The position numbers were made by a program, and so were the translations under genes. The notes under the pieces are model-generated. The model saw only the letters and a list, made by a program, of their open reading frames with translations, was not told where the DNA came from and did not search any database. 19,741 nucleotides of DNA from Verrucomicrobiota bacterium (GTDB lineage: Bacteria; Verrucomicrobiota; Verrucomicrobiia; Limisphaerales; JAEYXS01), in NCBI GenBank assembly GCA_023431185.1, contig JAEYXS010000008.1, forward strand, positions 1 through 19,741. Direction: 5' to 3'. Below, in pieces: positions 13,441 to 19,741 of the stretch (position 1 is the first letter of the stretch; the number at the start of each line of letters is the position of its first letter).

Positions 13441-13932
13441 TTATTGGTTCACCATTTCGACCTTGCCGGTGGTCTCGTTGATGGCGTATCGCTTGCCCGC
13501 CGGAGCTGGCGGAAGAGCCTTGATCACTTTCAAGCGCACCAGATCGTTGATGTCCTTCAGCGGCTCGCGTGCTTTCGCCATGGCCATCTCGTAGGCTTGG
13601 CGCTGCGCATCGTCTTTGAAAGTGGGGATGTTGTCCGAAACGTACGTCGAACGGCCTTCATTTATGTTAAAGACCAAATGATTGAGGTAGGCCAAATCAT
13701 CCATCACCTTGCCGCTGTTGTCCGCCGGCCGCTCAACCGTGGTGATGTCAATCAAGGTTTCGGCCGGTTTCGGGATCAGCGTCAACGGGTCGGGAGGTGG
13801 AGTGCCACCGCCCGCCAGAGGATCTGCGTGAATGCTCGTGTTCGGAGCGGCAACCGGCAACTCCTCTTCCTCACTGCTGCAACCGATGGTGATGACTCCC
13901 AAGACCAACGCAATTGATAAGATTTGCTTCAT
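13441..13932 (-). CDS. Hypothetical lipoprotein paired with the pseudopilin
   Basis: 163 aa. The signal MKQILSIALVLGVITIGC has a lipobox-like ITIGC (C18), followed by an acidic run SSEEEE. A Pro/Gly-rich linker (residues 28-58) leads to a helical C-terminal domain (VMDDLAYLNHLVFNINEGRS; AQRQAYEMAMAKAREPLKDI; NDLVRLKVIKALPPAPAGKR). I do not recognise a named family. Small lipoproteins of this type commonly stand directly before pseudopilin genes in Verrucomicrobia, so a role with the neighbouring pseudopilin is plausible. It is the first gene of the minus-strand pair, divergent from the broken aldo/keto reductase. Confidence 0.85.
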   Translation of the reverse strand: MKQILSIALVLGVITIGCSSEEEELPVAAPNTSIHADPLAGGGTPPPDPLTLIPKPAETLIDITTVERPADNSGKVMDDLAYLNHLVFNINEGRSTYVSDNIPTFKDDAQRQAYEMAMAKAREPLKDINDLVRLKVIKALPPAPAGKRYAINETTGKVEMVNQ

Positions 13933-14260
13933 TTTAAATTGTTAACACTACAAATCACTTAAAGTGTCGTTTTTTCAAGCAGTGACCGGTACGTATTTTG
14001 GGTGATTACTTAAATGCTTGATAGAGAATAGTTTGCAATTGAATTAGCGAGGCAGTTGAGGCGGCCTTTCCGGTGGCTACTACCCCACCACTAAAGGTCT
14101 TGAATTCAGATAATGGACACTTTTTCTACTAATGAGCTCAATTTTTAATCATAAGCACTGATTTCGGTCCCCATTCATGGATGCGCGGGTTCTGCATGTG
14201 GGATCCACGCGCCGCTGCATTGCGTTTTGGAACTGCCCGCTCCATCATCTGGCCTGTCGC
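13933..14260. other. Divergent intergenic region
   Basis: 328 bp between the lipoprotein gene (minus) and the aldo/keto reductase remnant (plus). The part 13933-14050 is AT-rich and probably carries the promoter of the lipoprotein/pseudopilin operon. I saw no convincing -35/-10 pair, repeat or small gene. An in-frame upstream start at 14177 for the reductase is rejected because the residues before MKYRTLAG are not family-like. Confidence 0.5.
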
Positions 14261-15280
14261 ATGAAGTATCGCACGCTGGCGGGGACGGATATCAAGGTAT
14301 CGGAAATCGGCTTTGGCCTGTGGACGTTGGTGACGGGCCGCTGGGGCCGGTTCACGGAGTTTGAGGCGGCAGCCATGTTGCATCGGGCATTTGACCTGGG
14401 GGTAAACTTCTTCGTGACGGCGGATGTGGATGCGGAGGGAGCGGGCGAAGAATTGTTGGCGAGGGCGTTTCGCCCGCAAGGTGAGGAGATCACCATCGCG
14501 GTGAAGGTGGGTTATGATTTTTATCATGCCCAGGCGCGATTGCGTTCCAATGGCAAGCCGTCGGTGCAGTTTACGCCGGAGTATATCCGCTTTGCCGTGG
14601 ATAAGGCGTTGCGACGGCTGAAGTGCGAGCGCATCGACCTGTTGCAACTGCATGATGTGACGGGTGAGGCGATCCAGCATCTGGAATTGCAGGGCACGTT
14701 GGAAACGTTGAAACAGGCGGGGAAGATCCGGCACCATGGTGTCGTATTGGGACCGGGTGGTGGCTGGTTGGAGGAAGCAAAAGTGGCGGTGCATATTGGC
14801 AAGCCGACCGTTATCGAGCATCTGCATCATCTGTTGGAGCCGACGAATGGGTTGGCGATCACGGCGGAGACATATCGCGAGGAACCGGGAAAGGGGGTGC
14901 GGTTCAGCCATGGATTGATGAAAGAGTAAGCGAAACACCCGGCATCGTTGATTGTGCGTGGGCCGCATGCATCAGGTTTGCTGGAGGGGAAGTTCACAAA
15001 GGATGCGGTGTTCAATCCAGATGATCCGCGAAGCAAGCTGGGGGTGGATTGGCTGCGCAATGGCTTGGAGCAAGCGGGGCGGTTTCAGTTTTTGACGGGG
15101 AAGGAAACGGGGCGCACGTTAGCGCAGGCAGCGTTGCTGTGGCATCTGGCGGAGCCGACGGTGGCAAGTTGCCTGCCGAACATTGCCTCGCGGGAAGATT
15201 TGGCAGAGTATGCTCAGGCGTCAGAGAAGAACGCGCTGACGCGGGAAGAGTTGTTGCGGGTGGAAGATTTAATGAGATGA
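14261..15280 (+). pseudogene. Aldo/keto reductase, interrupted by an in-frame TAA and lacking catalytic residues
   Basis: One frame runs from MKYRTLAGTDIKVSEIGFGL to the end at 15280 and would encode about 339 residues, but a TAA at 14927-14929 stops it after 222. The frame continues at once with AKHPASLIVRGPHASGLLEG and a complete family-like C-terminus (RTLAQAALLWHLAEPTVASC LPNI). Aldo/keto reductases are NADPH-dependent TIM-barrel enzymes with a catalytic Asp/Tyr/Lys/His tetrad. Here FDTA...Y has become FFVTADVD: the Asp position is V52 and the Tyr position is D57, while Lys (K82, AVKVGY) and His (H131, QLH) remain. Loss of two catalytic residues plus the stop argues for real decay and not only a sequencing error. 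No ribosome-binding site is visible. Confidence 0.8.
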
Positions 15281-15378
15281 GCTGCTTGTGTGAGAGATAC
15301 GCGTTTTGAATTTTAGGTGGCGATTTGCTGGTTTACATTGAAGCGGTCCCGCATACGTGATCGCGCTCCAATAAAGGT

Positions 15379-16011
15379 ATGAAAGACGACTACATCGCGC
15401 GGAAGGAACGGTGGGCACGTAAGATGGCGGGACAGGAGAAGCCGCCGGTGCGCTCCACGGATCGTCTGCCACCCGGCCAACGGCAGGTGCACAATTTCCC
15501 CACGCTCGATCTGGGAGTGAAGCCCGAAGTGCCGCTGGAGGAATGGGAGCTGTATATCCATGGCAAGGTGGAGAATCCGGTGCGGTTGAAGTGGACGGAC
15601 TTTCTGGCGTTGCCGCAGTTCAAGGACGTGAGCGACATGCATTGCGTGACCACCTGGAGCCAGTATGACATGCAGTGGGAAGGAGTCGCGTTCTTCACGC
15701 TGGCGGACCTGGTGAAGCCGACGAAAGAGGCCACACATGTGTTCTTCAAGGGTTACGATGGGTACTCTACGAACAATCCGATGGAAGCGTGCATGGATGA
15801 CGATGTGCTCATCGCGCATCACTGGAATGGAAAACCGCTGACGGTGGAGCATGGTGGACCGGCGCGGGTGATCGTGCCGAAGCGTTATGCGTGGAAGGGT
15901 GCGAAGTGGGTGCGGGAGATCACGTTCATTGATCGGGACATCTTGGGCTTCTGGGAGGTGCGTGGTTACTCGAACACCGCCGATCCGTGGACGGAAGACC
16001 GGTTCTCCTGA
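15379..16011 (+). CDS. Sulfite-oxidase-like molybdopterin oxidoreductase, cytosolic
   Basis: 210 aa, a single oxidoreductase molybdopterin-binding domain (COG2041, SuoX/MsrP fold). The molybdenum ligand Cys is C89 in SDMHCVTTWS. Other family segments are LYIHGKVENPVRLKWTDFLA, FKGYDGYSTNNPM, AHHWNGKPLTVEHGGPARVI and PKRYAWKGAKWV. There is no Tat or Sec signal: the N-terminus MKDDYIARKERWARKMAG is charged. It also lacks a heme domain and the sulfite oxidase dimerisation domain, so it is a short cytosolic member whose substrate and electron partner are unknown. It follows the broken reductase by 98 bp and converges with the DUF922 gene, with only 3 bp between the stops. Confidence 0.92.
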   Translation: MKDDYIARKERWARKMAGQEKPPVRSTDRLPPGQRQVHNFPTLDLGVKPEVPLEEWELYIHGKVENPVRLKWTDFLALPQFKDVSDMHCVTTWSQYDMQWEGVAFFTLADLVKPTKEATHVFFKGYDGYSTNNPMEACMDDDVLIAHHWNGKPLTVEHGGPARVIVPKRYAWKGAKWVREITFIDRDILGFWEVRGYSNTADPWTEDRFS

Positions 16012-16014
16012 GGC

Positions 16015-16587
16015 TTAAGGGAACCGTGCGCCGTGCTTCATGCCATGTTGGGTCTGGAGGTCGAACTGCTTCTCCCTTTCCCGCGCGGCGGCGATGATCT
16101 GCTGGCTGGTGGTTTCGATGGCTTGCTTGAGCGCTTCGGCATGGGGTTGCCGGGGCAGGGAGGCCAGCTGTCTTTCCACCTCGCGGGCGGCTTGAGTGCC
16201 GATGGCAGCATGCCCATTCTCGTGATGCTGCAGGGCGCGCAGGTAGGTGCGCCAACGCTCAACCAGCAAGGGGTCGGCGTCTTTGGGCGCAGACCAATTC
16301 GGCAGCGTGGTGATGATGGTCACGGAAATCTTCGGGTTTTGGATGATCACCCCGCCATCCACCTGCTGCCAGGAGTAAGTATAGGAGACGCTCCATGTGG
16401 TCAAAGCGTCGTGGGTATGTCCCCGAGGCCGCTTTTCAGTCAGCGAGTGGCGCAGTTCCCGGCTGGACTGGCCGCTGATGTGGTAATACTTGGTCTGGAG
16501 GTTGACGGCGGGTTCACCCGAAGCCAAACCGCAAACCAGCAACCACATAACCACCCCTAGGACGCGTATGGAATGCGTGCGTTTCAC
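16015..16587 (-). CDS. DUF922 family protein, putative secreted zinc protease
   Basis: 190 aa from a GTG start at 16587. An N-terminal signal-like segment (VLGVVMWLLVCGLASG, cleavage near residue 24) predicts export. The domain has YYHISGQSSRELRHSL near the start, the short zinc-binding motif HHENGH (121-126, HExxH-like with E123) and the C-terminal FDLQTQHGMKHG, the signature of DUF922, a family predicted to be zinc-dependent proteases. The catalytic activity of the family is mostly inferred. No ribosome-binding site is evident. It lies head-to-head (divergent) with the hsp20 pair across a 270-bp region containing two palindromes. Confidence 0.87.
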   Translation of the reverse strand: MKRTHSIRVLGVVMWLLVCGLASGEPAVNLQTKYYHISGQSSRELRHSLTEKRPRGHTHDALTTWSVSYTYSWQQVDGGVIIQNPKISVTIITTLPNWSAPKDADPLLVERWRTYLRALQHHENGHAAIGTQAAREVERQLASLPRQPHAEALKQAIETTSQQIIAAAREREKQFDLQTQHGMKHGARFP

Positions 16588-16643
16588 CGATGTCGGTTAA
16601 GTTTAGCCCAATTTGGAGTGTGAGCCCAAGCGGGATTCTTGAG

Positions 16644-16662
16644 GTGAGACATTTTGTCTCAC
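16644..16662. promoter_or_regulatory. Perfect 19-bp palindrome, operator-like site 1
   Basis: GTGAGACA-TTT-TGTCTCAC, perfect arms of 8 bp with a 3-nt centre. It lies in the divergent region between the DUF922 gene and the hsp20 pair. A close copy lies 46 bp downstream (centre to centre). The layout suits a dimeric regulator, but no regulator is known from the sequence. Confidence 0.45.
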
Positions 16663-16689
16663 TTTTCGGATTTTGGAATGACACAGAAA

Positions 16690-16708
16690 GTGGGTCAAAA
16701 TGTCTCAC
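16690..16708. promoter_or_regulatory. Imperfect 19-bp palindrome, operator-like site 2
   Basis: GTGGGTCA-AAA-TGTCTCAC has the same right arm TGTCTCAC (then TTT) as site 1 and two mismatches in the left arm. It is about 150 bp upstream of the first hsp20 start. Confidence 0.4.
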
Positions 16709-16856
16709 TTTGAGTGTTTCTCTGATTTTTAGAAAATTGCATAACTTATTCAAAATCAATTAATTAACATAGTTCTATATCCGTTGGCATTCCTTACGCT
16801 ATGTAATGATTCGTCGAGAATCGACAAACACTATTTTAATAGAAAGGCAAAACACT

Positions 16857-17324
16857 ATGAAACTGATGAGAATCCAACGTCCGAACCTGTGGAACTGGAA
16901 CGATACTCCCCAGTTTTCCCAGTTGCGCAATGAGATCAGCCGCCTCTTCGAGGAGCCGTTTGGTTTGCTGGAGCGGCAGGCGGATTTCTTCAATGGCTGG
17001 TCCCCTAACCTCGACCTTTTCGAGAACAAGGACAATCTGGTGGCGCGGGTGGAGTTGCCCGGCCTGAAAAAGGAAGAGATCGAAGTCTGGCTGGAAGAAG
17101 GTGCCTTGCATATCGCGGGCGAACGGAAGTTCGAGCAGAAGGAAGACGAGGCGGCGACGCATCGGTTGGAGCGCTTCTATGGGCGCTTCCATCGCACGGT
17201 AGCCCTGCCCAAGCAGGTGAACGCCGACAAGATCAAAGCCAACTATGAAGATGGCGTGCTGACGGTGAACCTGCCCAAAACTGAAGAGGCCAAACCGCGC
17301 CAGATCGAAGTGAAGGGCAATTAA
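16857..17324 (+). CDS. Hsp20/alpha-crystallin small heat-shock protein 1
   Basis: 155 aa from ATG 16857, with AAAGG about 8 nt upstream; an in-frame ATG 17 codons earlier lacks a ribosome-binding site. An ATP-independent holdase chaperone that binds unfolding proteins in the cytoplasm. A short N-terminal region (MRIQRPNLWNWNDTPQFSQL... then RLFEEPFG) leads to the alpha-crystallin domain (about 50-145: LDLFENKDNLVARVELPGLK, IEVWLEEGALHIAGER, ERFYGRFHRTVALP) with the signature DGVLTVNLPK. The C-terminal tail is EAKPRQIEVKGN, containing an I-x-V motif for oligomer contacts. The second hsp20 lies 65 bp downstream with an 8-bp hairpin (17343-17363, CGGGGCAG/CTGCCCCG) between them. Two palindromes lie upstream. 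Confidence 0.95.
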   Translation: MKLMRIQRPNLWNWNDTPQFSQLRNEISRLFEEPFGLLERQADFFNGWSPNLDLFENKDNLVARVELPGLKKEEIEVWLEEGALHIAGERKFEQKEDEAATHRLERFYGRFHRTVALPKQVNADKIKANYEDGVLTVNLPKTEEAKPRQIEVKGN

Positions 17325-17342
17325 CGCATAAACCAATCCGTT

Positions 17343-17363
17343 CGGGGCAGTCCAACTGCCCCG
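17343..17363 (+). other. Intercistronic hairpin between the two hsp20 genes
   Basis: Perfect 8-bp stem CGGGGCAG/CTGCCCCG with loop TCCAA and no T-run after it. It is not a standard terminator; it may stabilise or process the dicistronic mRNA, or weaken read-through to the second gene. Confidence 0.5.
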
Positions 17364-17389
17364 GACACAACCCCTTAAATACCAAGACT

Positions 17390-17773
17390 ATGACTAATGT
17401 TGTGACCAAACCCGAAAACGGCACTGTGGAGAACGTCCGCCCCGAGCAGAAGACTTATCTGATTCCACGGGTGAACATCCATGAGGTGAAAGACGGTTAC
17501 ATCCTGCATGCGGAGATGCCGGGCGTGACGAAGGAAGGCATCGAAGTGCTTCTGGAGGATGACGAATTGACCATCATTGGCCATCGCAAGGCTGAGGAAG
17601 TGCCCGGCGAGCCGCTTTACCGTGAAAGCACGAACCGCGATTATCGTCGTGTGTTCGCGCTGGACCCGGTGATTGACACGGGACGCATCGTCGCCCGCAT
17701 CGATCAAGGGTTGCTGACGTTGGAACTGCCCAAGGCGGAGAAGGTTAAGCCGCGGAAGATCCAAGTGAGTTAA
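17390..17773 (+). CDS. Hsp20/alpha-crystallin small heat-shock protein 2
   Basis: 127 aa. A shorter paralogue of the gene before it, with almost no N-terminal arm (MTNVVTKPENGTVENVRPEQ) and the alpha-crystallin domain from about residue 25: PRVNIHEVKDGYILHAEMPG, IEVLLEDDELTIIGHRK, NRDYRRVFALDPVIDTGRI and the signature QGLLTLELPK. The C-terminus is KPRKIQVS with an I-x-V motif. It lacks the WD/LFEEP N-terminal segment of the first copy, so the two probably form mixed or differently sized oligomers (inference from the family). A strong terminator lies 21 bp after the stop. Confidence 0.95.
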   Translation: MTNVVTKPENGTVENVRPEQKTYLIPRVNIHEVKDGYILHAEMPGVTKEGIEVLLEDDELTIIGHRKAEEVPGEPLYRESTNRDYRRVFALDPVIDTGRIVARIDQGLLTLELPKAEKVKPRKIQVS

Positions 17774-17794
17774 AGACGTAGAAAACCGTTCACC

Positions 17795-17830
17795 GACCGG
17801 CCAGATATTGCCATCTGGCCGGTCTTTTAC
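17795..17830 (+). terminator. Terminator of the hsp20 operon
   Basis: A perfect 11-bp stem GACCGGCCAGA/TCTGGCCGGTC (17795-17805 with 17814-17824) has an 8-nt loop and is followed by TTTTACTTTT. Confidence 0.9.
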
Positions 17831-17912
17831 TTTTCGCAAAATTTTTTGAAAGAAATTCAATAAACCGGAAAGCGGTGCCGTCGAATCTCCAGCAACACAA
17901 AGTGCAGACGGT

Positions 17913-18116
17913 ATGAAACCGACAGAAACACAAAAACAGTGGCTGGCCGGGGTGGTAGGGCCAGAGGTGTGGCGTGAATTGCAGGCGCACGAGGGTTTTC
18001 GTGCGGCATTGGAGAGCTCCATCGAGAGAAGTCATCAGATGGCGCTGCGTTATGCCACTTCGCGGGAACGGGTCACGCCGATGCAGACGGCGGATCAAAG
18101 GCTCTGGGCGGCGTAA
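17913..18116 (+). CDS. Small hypothetical protein
   Basis: 67 aa, soluble and mostly helical (EVWRELQAHEGFRAALESSI). No signal, membrane segment or known motif is visible and I do not recognise the family. An AT-rich stretch between the hsp20 terminator and this ATG (17830-17870) could hold a promoter. The start has only a weak ribosome-binding site. It ends 5 bp before a REP-like element. It is called mainly because the region is otherwise empty and the composition is protein-like. Confidence 0.45.
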   Translation: MKPTETQKQWLAGVVGPEVWRELQAHEGFRAALESSIERSHQMALRYATSRERVTPMQTADQRLWAA

Positions 18117-18121
18117 GTTTT

Positions 18122-18270
18122 TGGAGCGCCGGTCTCCGAACCGGCGCGGTGGTGGTGGCAAAGGATTTGATTGGTCATTCCCTACGATTTCAAAAGCACA
18201 GGCTCGCCATGTACTGATGGAGTGTGATTTGAAGTTTTGAATTTATGCCGGGTCGGAGACCGGCGCTCCA
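18122..18270. repeat. REPIN-like inverted pair of GGAG-type REPs
   Basis: The left REP, 18122-18145 (TGGAGCGCC... with inner palindrome GCCGGT/ACCGGC), and the right REP, 18247-18270, are inverted copies that match at 23 of 24 positions and enclose 101 bp of AT-richer sequence. The head GGAGCGC is the same as in elements A and B near hisI. The right arm ends on the base before the stop codon of the minus-strand MFS gene, so it may also form the 3' end of that transcript. Confidence 0.75.
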
Positions 18271-19524
18271 TCAATCCTGCACTTCTTCCGTAAGCGGCGT
18301 TGCCTTCTTTGCCTTCCGGCCAAAAGGGATTTCCGGGATGAGCACGGCGCAAGAGAGGCCGATCAGGGCAGCAGCGAACCAGCCGAGGGTGGCCAGTTCG
18401 AAATGAGCGGCCAGATGGAACGCAGCGAGGGGCGCGAACAGACCGCGCACTCCGGTGAAGAAGGTGTGCACGGACATGTAATCAGCCACGCGCTCGGGGG
18501 CGGTGAATTTCGTGACCCATAAGCTCCACGCCACGTCACCACCGGCATTGGACGCGCCGAAGATGATGGCGCCGATGAGCATGCCGGTCATGGTATCGCC
18601 CGTGAAGAAGGAGAGGATGCCAAGCGCGAAGCCGATGTTCAGGGCCACGCGTAACATGAAGAAATTCATGTGGTCGAAGGCCCAACCCCAGAAAGGGCTG
18701 AGGACCAGGCGCGCGAGATTCGGCACCACGCCGACGAGCATCGCGATTTCACCGGCGGTCATGGTGAAGCCGTATTTCGGATTGGCCAGATACTCCACGC
18801 GCAACGGGATCATCATCAGGTTCGCGAAGCCCATGAGCATCCAGGCCACGAGTGTCTGGCGGAAGAGCGGGTCTTCCTTCACGTAGCGCAGGGCCTTGAA
18901 CGGATGGGTACCGCCGCTGACGTGGAGGGGTGTGGAAGGGATCTTAGCGAGCCAATAGGCTGCGAGGACATAAGCAGCCGCGAAGACGAGCAGCAGCCAT
19001 CGATATTTTTCCAGATGACCGGTGAGTGCGCGCCCGGCCAGTTCGTTGAAAATGGCGGCGGTGGCGATGCGGATGACGAAGGATTTGGAGAGCATGCGCC
19101 CGCGTTCCTTGTCCGGATAATTCTCCTGATAGACCTGCGTGATGAGCGGGATGACCGCGGTGGACGCCGTGAGCGCTACGATACTGCCGATCACATACAC
19201 GGGTAGAAATGGCAGCAGCGCCATGACGACGAAGGCGGCAGCTCCCATCATGGCCATGCGCGCAGCGGCATCGGAGGGTTTCCAGCCGCGAGACTGCACG
19301 ATGGAGACGGTTAGTGGGCCGAGCAGCAGGCCCACGCTGCCACCGGCGGCGATGAGCGCTTTCGCGGTCGCGCCCGCGTGAAGCTCCTTCACGGCGATGA
19401 GCAGGAGGAACGTGGTGGCGGCGGTCTCAAGGATGCCAGAACTGAACGCCCGCCAGCGTTCACTACGGAACGTAAGGCGGGTGATCTCCGCGGAAGGGGC
19501 GGCAGGGTTGGCATCCGTCGTCAT
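18271..19524 (-). CDS. Major facilitator superfamily transporter
   Basis: 417 aa from ATG 19524; a GTG two codons earlier is an alternative. Twelve hydrophobic segments are apparent in two halves joined by a hydrophilic loop (about 195-215, AKIPSTPLHVSGGTHPFKAL RYVKEDPLF), as in MFS permeases of the inner membrane. Segment 4-5 has PLITQVYQENYPDKERGRML, resembling the conserved 'YP..ERGR' loop of MFS proteins; the second half shows AIIFGASNAGGDVAWSLWVT and APERVADYMSVHTFFTGVRG. The substrate cannot be told. It is a single minus-strand gene; a REP arm abuts the stop codon. No Shine-Dalgarno sequence is evident. Confidence 0.9.
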   Translation of the reverse strand: MTTDANPAAPSAEITRLTFRSERWRAFSSGILETAATTFLLLIAVKELHAGATAKALIAAGGSVGLLLGPLTVSIVQSRGWKPSDAAARMAMMGAAAFVVMALLPFLPVYVIGSIVALTASTAVIPLITQVYQENYPDKERGRMLSKSFVIRIATAAIFNELAGRALTGHLEKYRWLLLVFAAAYVLAAYWLAKIPSTPLHVSGGTHPFKALRYVKEDPLFRQTLVAWMLMGFANLMMIPLRVEYLANPKYGFTMTAGEIAMLVGVVPNLARLVLSPFWGWAFDHMNFFMLRVALNIGFALGILSFFTGDTMTGMLIGAIIFGASNAGGDVAWSLWVTKFTAPERVADYMSVHTFFTGVRGLFAPLAAFHLAAHFELATLGWFAAALIGLSCAVLIPEIPFGRKAKKATPLTEEVQD

Positions 19525-19646
19525 TGACACAACGCGACGGATTGTGGGGCGGGCGGGGATTTCTGCAATGGGGAAAATGGGATCGGAGAAAGCGTTAAAT
19601 GGTTAAATCGTGAAACGGTAACGCTGACATGAGGAGGCGCTGGGCG

Positions 19647-19741
19647 TTACTCGGCGCTGTTGCGATTCGGTTCTGCAGATGCTTCGGCGGCGGCGCGATC
19701 GGCGACCGCATCCTCGACCTGCGCGCGGCGCGAGACGCGGG
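19647..19741 (-). CDS. C-terminal end of an unidentified protein
   Basis: The last 30 codons of a minus-strand frame ending in TAA at 19647-19649 read ...VSRRAQVEDAVADRAAAEAS... and end AEPNRNSAE. It is Ala/Arg/Glu-rich and looks like a hydrophilic tail. The rest lies beyond the window, so neither family nor reality can be confirmed. It would be transcribed in the same direction as the MFS gene, 123 bp upstream of it. Confidence 0.4.
   Translation of the reverse strand, partial: RVSRRAQVEDAVADRAAAEASAEPNRNSAE

Noticed and set aside
14177..14260. Upstream in-frame start of the aldo/keto reductase
   Set aside because: The 28 residues before MKYRTLAG are not family-like and there is no ribosome-binding site; the family starts at MKYRTLG.
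16588..16856. CIRCE element controlling hsp20
   Set aside because: The inverted repeat TTAGCACTC-N9-GAGTGCTAA is not present; the palindromes seen have another sequence and spacing.
1..19741. CRISPR array or defence island
   Set aside because: No regularly spaced direct repeats and no cas, toxin-antitoxin or restriction genes were found; the repeats seen are REP-type palindromes.

Overview
The window is a chromosomal segment of a fairly GC-rich Gram-negative bacterium, most likely Verrucomicrobiota (Pedosphaera/Limisphaerales-like). This placement is inferred from gene types: a pseudopilin with the long C-terminal domain and 'VDGH' ending that is abundant in that phylum, an operon of outer-membrane lipoproteins, a small lysine-rich HARE-HTH-like protein, a stand-alone left-handed beta-helix protein, and many REP-like palindromes. 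No rRNA, intact tRNA or CRISPR array was seen.

Left edge (1-374): a mobile-element scar. The C-terminus of an IS5-type transposase abuts the last 28 codons of a REP-associated tyrosine transposase (RAYT). These are followed by the 3' quarter of a tRNA (T-arm, acceptor strand and encoded CCA), a GTAG-type REP and a strong minus-strand terminator. Minus-strand envelope operon (4437 down to 397): a double glycine-zipper protein, an LpoB-type lipoprotein (penicillin-binding-protein activator family), a TPR-like COG3014-type lipoprotein, a YcfL/DUF1425 lipoprotein, and a secreted 341-aa protein that looks like a CsgG/LpoB fold split by a Gly/Asn-rich insertion. The order LpoB, COG3014, YcfL matches the arrangement known from gammaproteobacteria.

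Middle (4869-9405, plus strand): a small DNA-binding-like protein; a compact structured RNA element ending in an intrinsic terminator; then hisF, an unrecognised gene, a DUF486 membrane protein and hisI, tightly packed; a cluster of REP-like palindromes; and trpE. Convergent to trpE lie a DinG-family helicase and a hexapeptide-repeat protein, then a pseudopilin/lipoprotein pair with its own terminator.

Right part (14261-19741): an aldo/keto reductase broken by an in-frame TAA and lacking two of the four catalytic residues; a cytosolic sulfite-oxidase-like molybdoenzyme; a DUF922 putative zinc protease; two tandem Hsp20 chaperones preceded by two similar 19-bp palindromes and closed by a terminator; a small hypothetical protein; a REPIN-like inverted pair of GGAG-type REPs; an MFS transporter; and the C-terminus of another minus-strand gene. 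The items most worth a second look are the Lpo-type operon with its extra member, the structured RNA before hisF, the REP/REPIN family with its decayed RAYT, and the decayed aldo/keto reductase.
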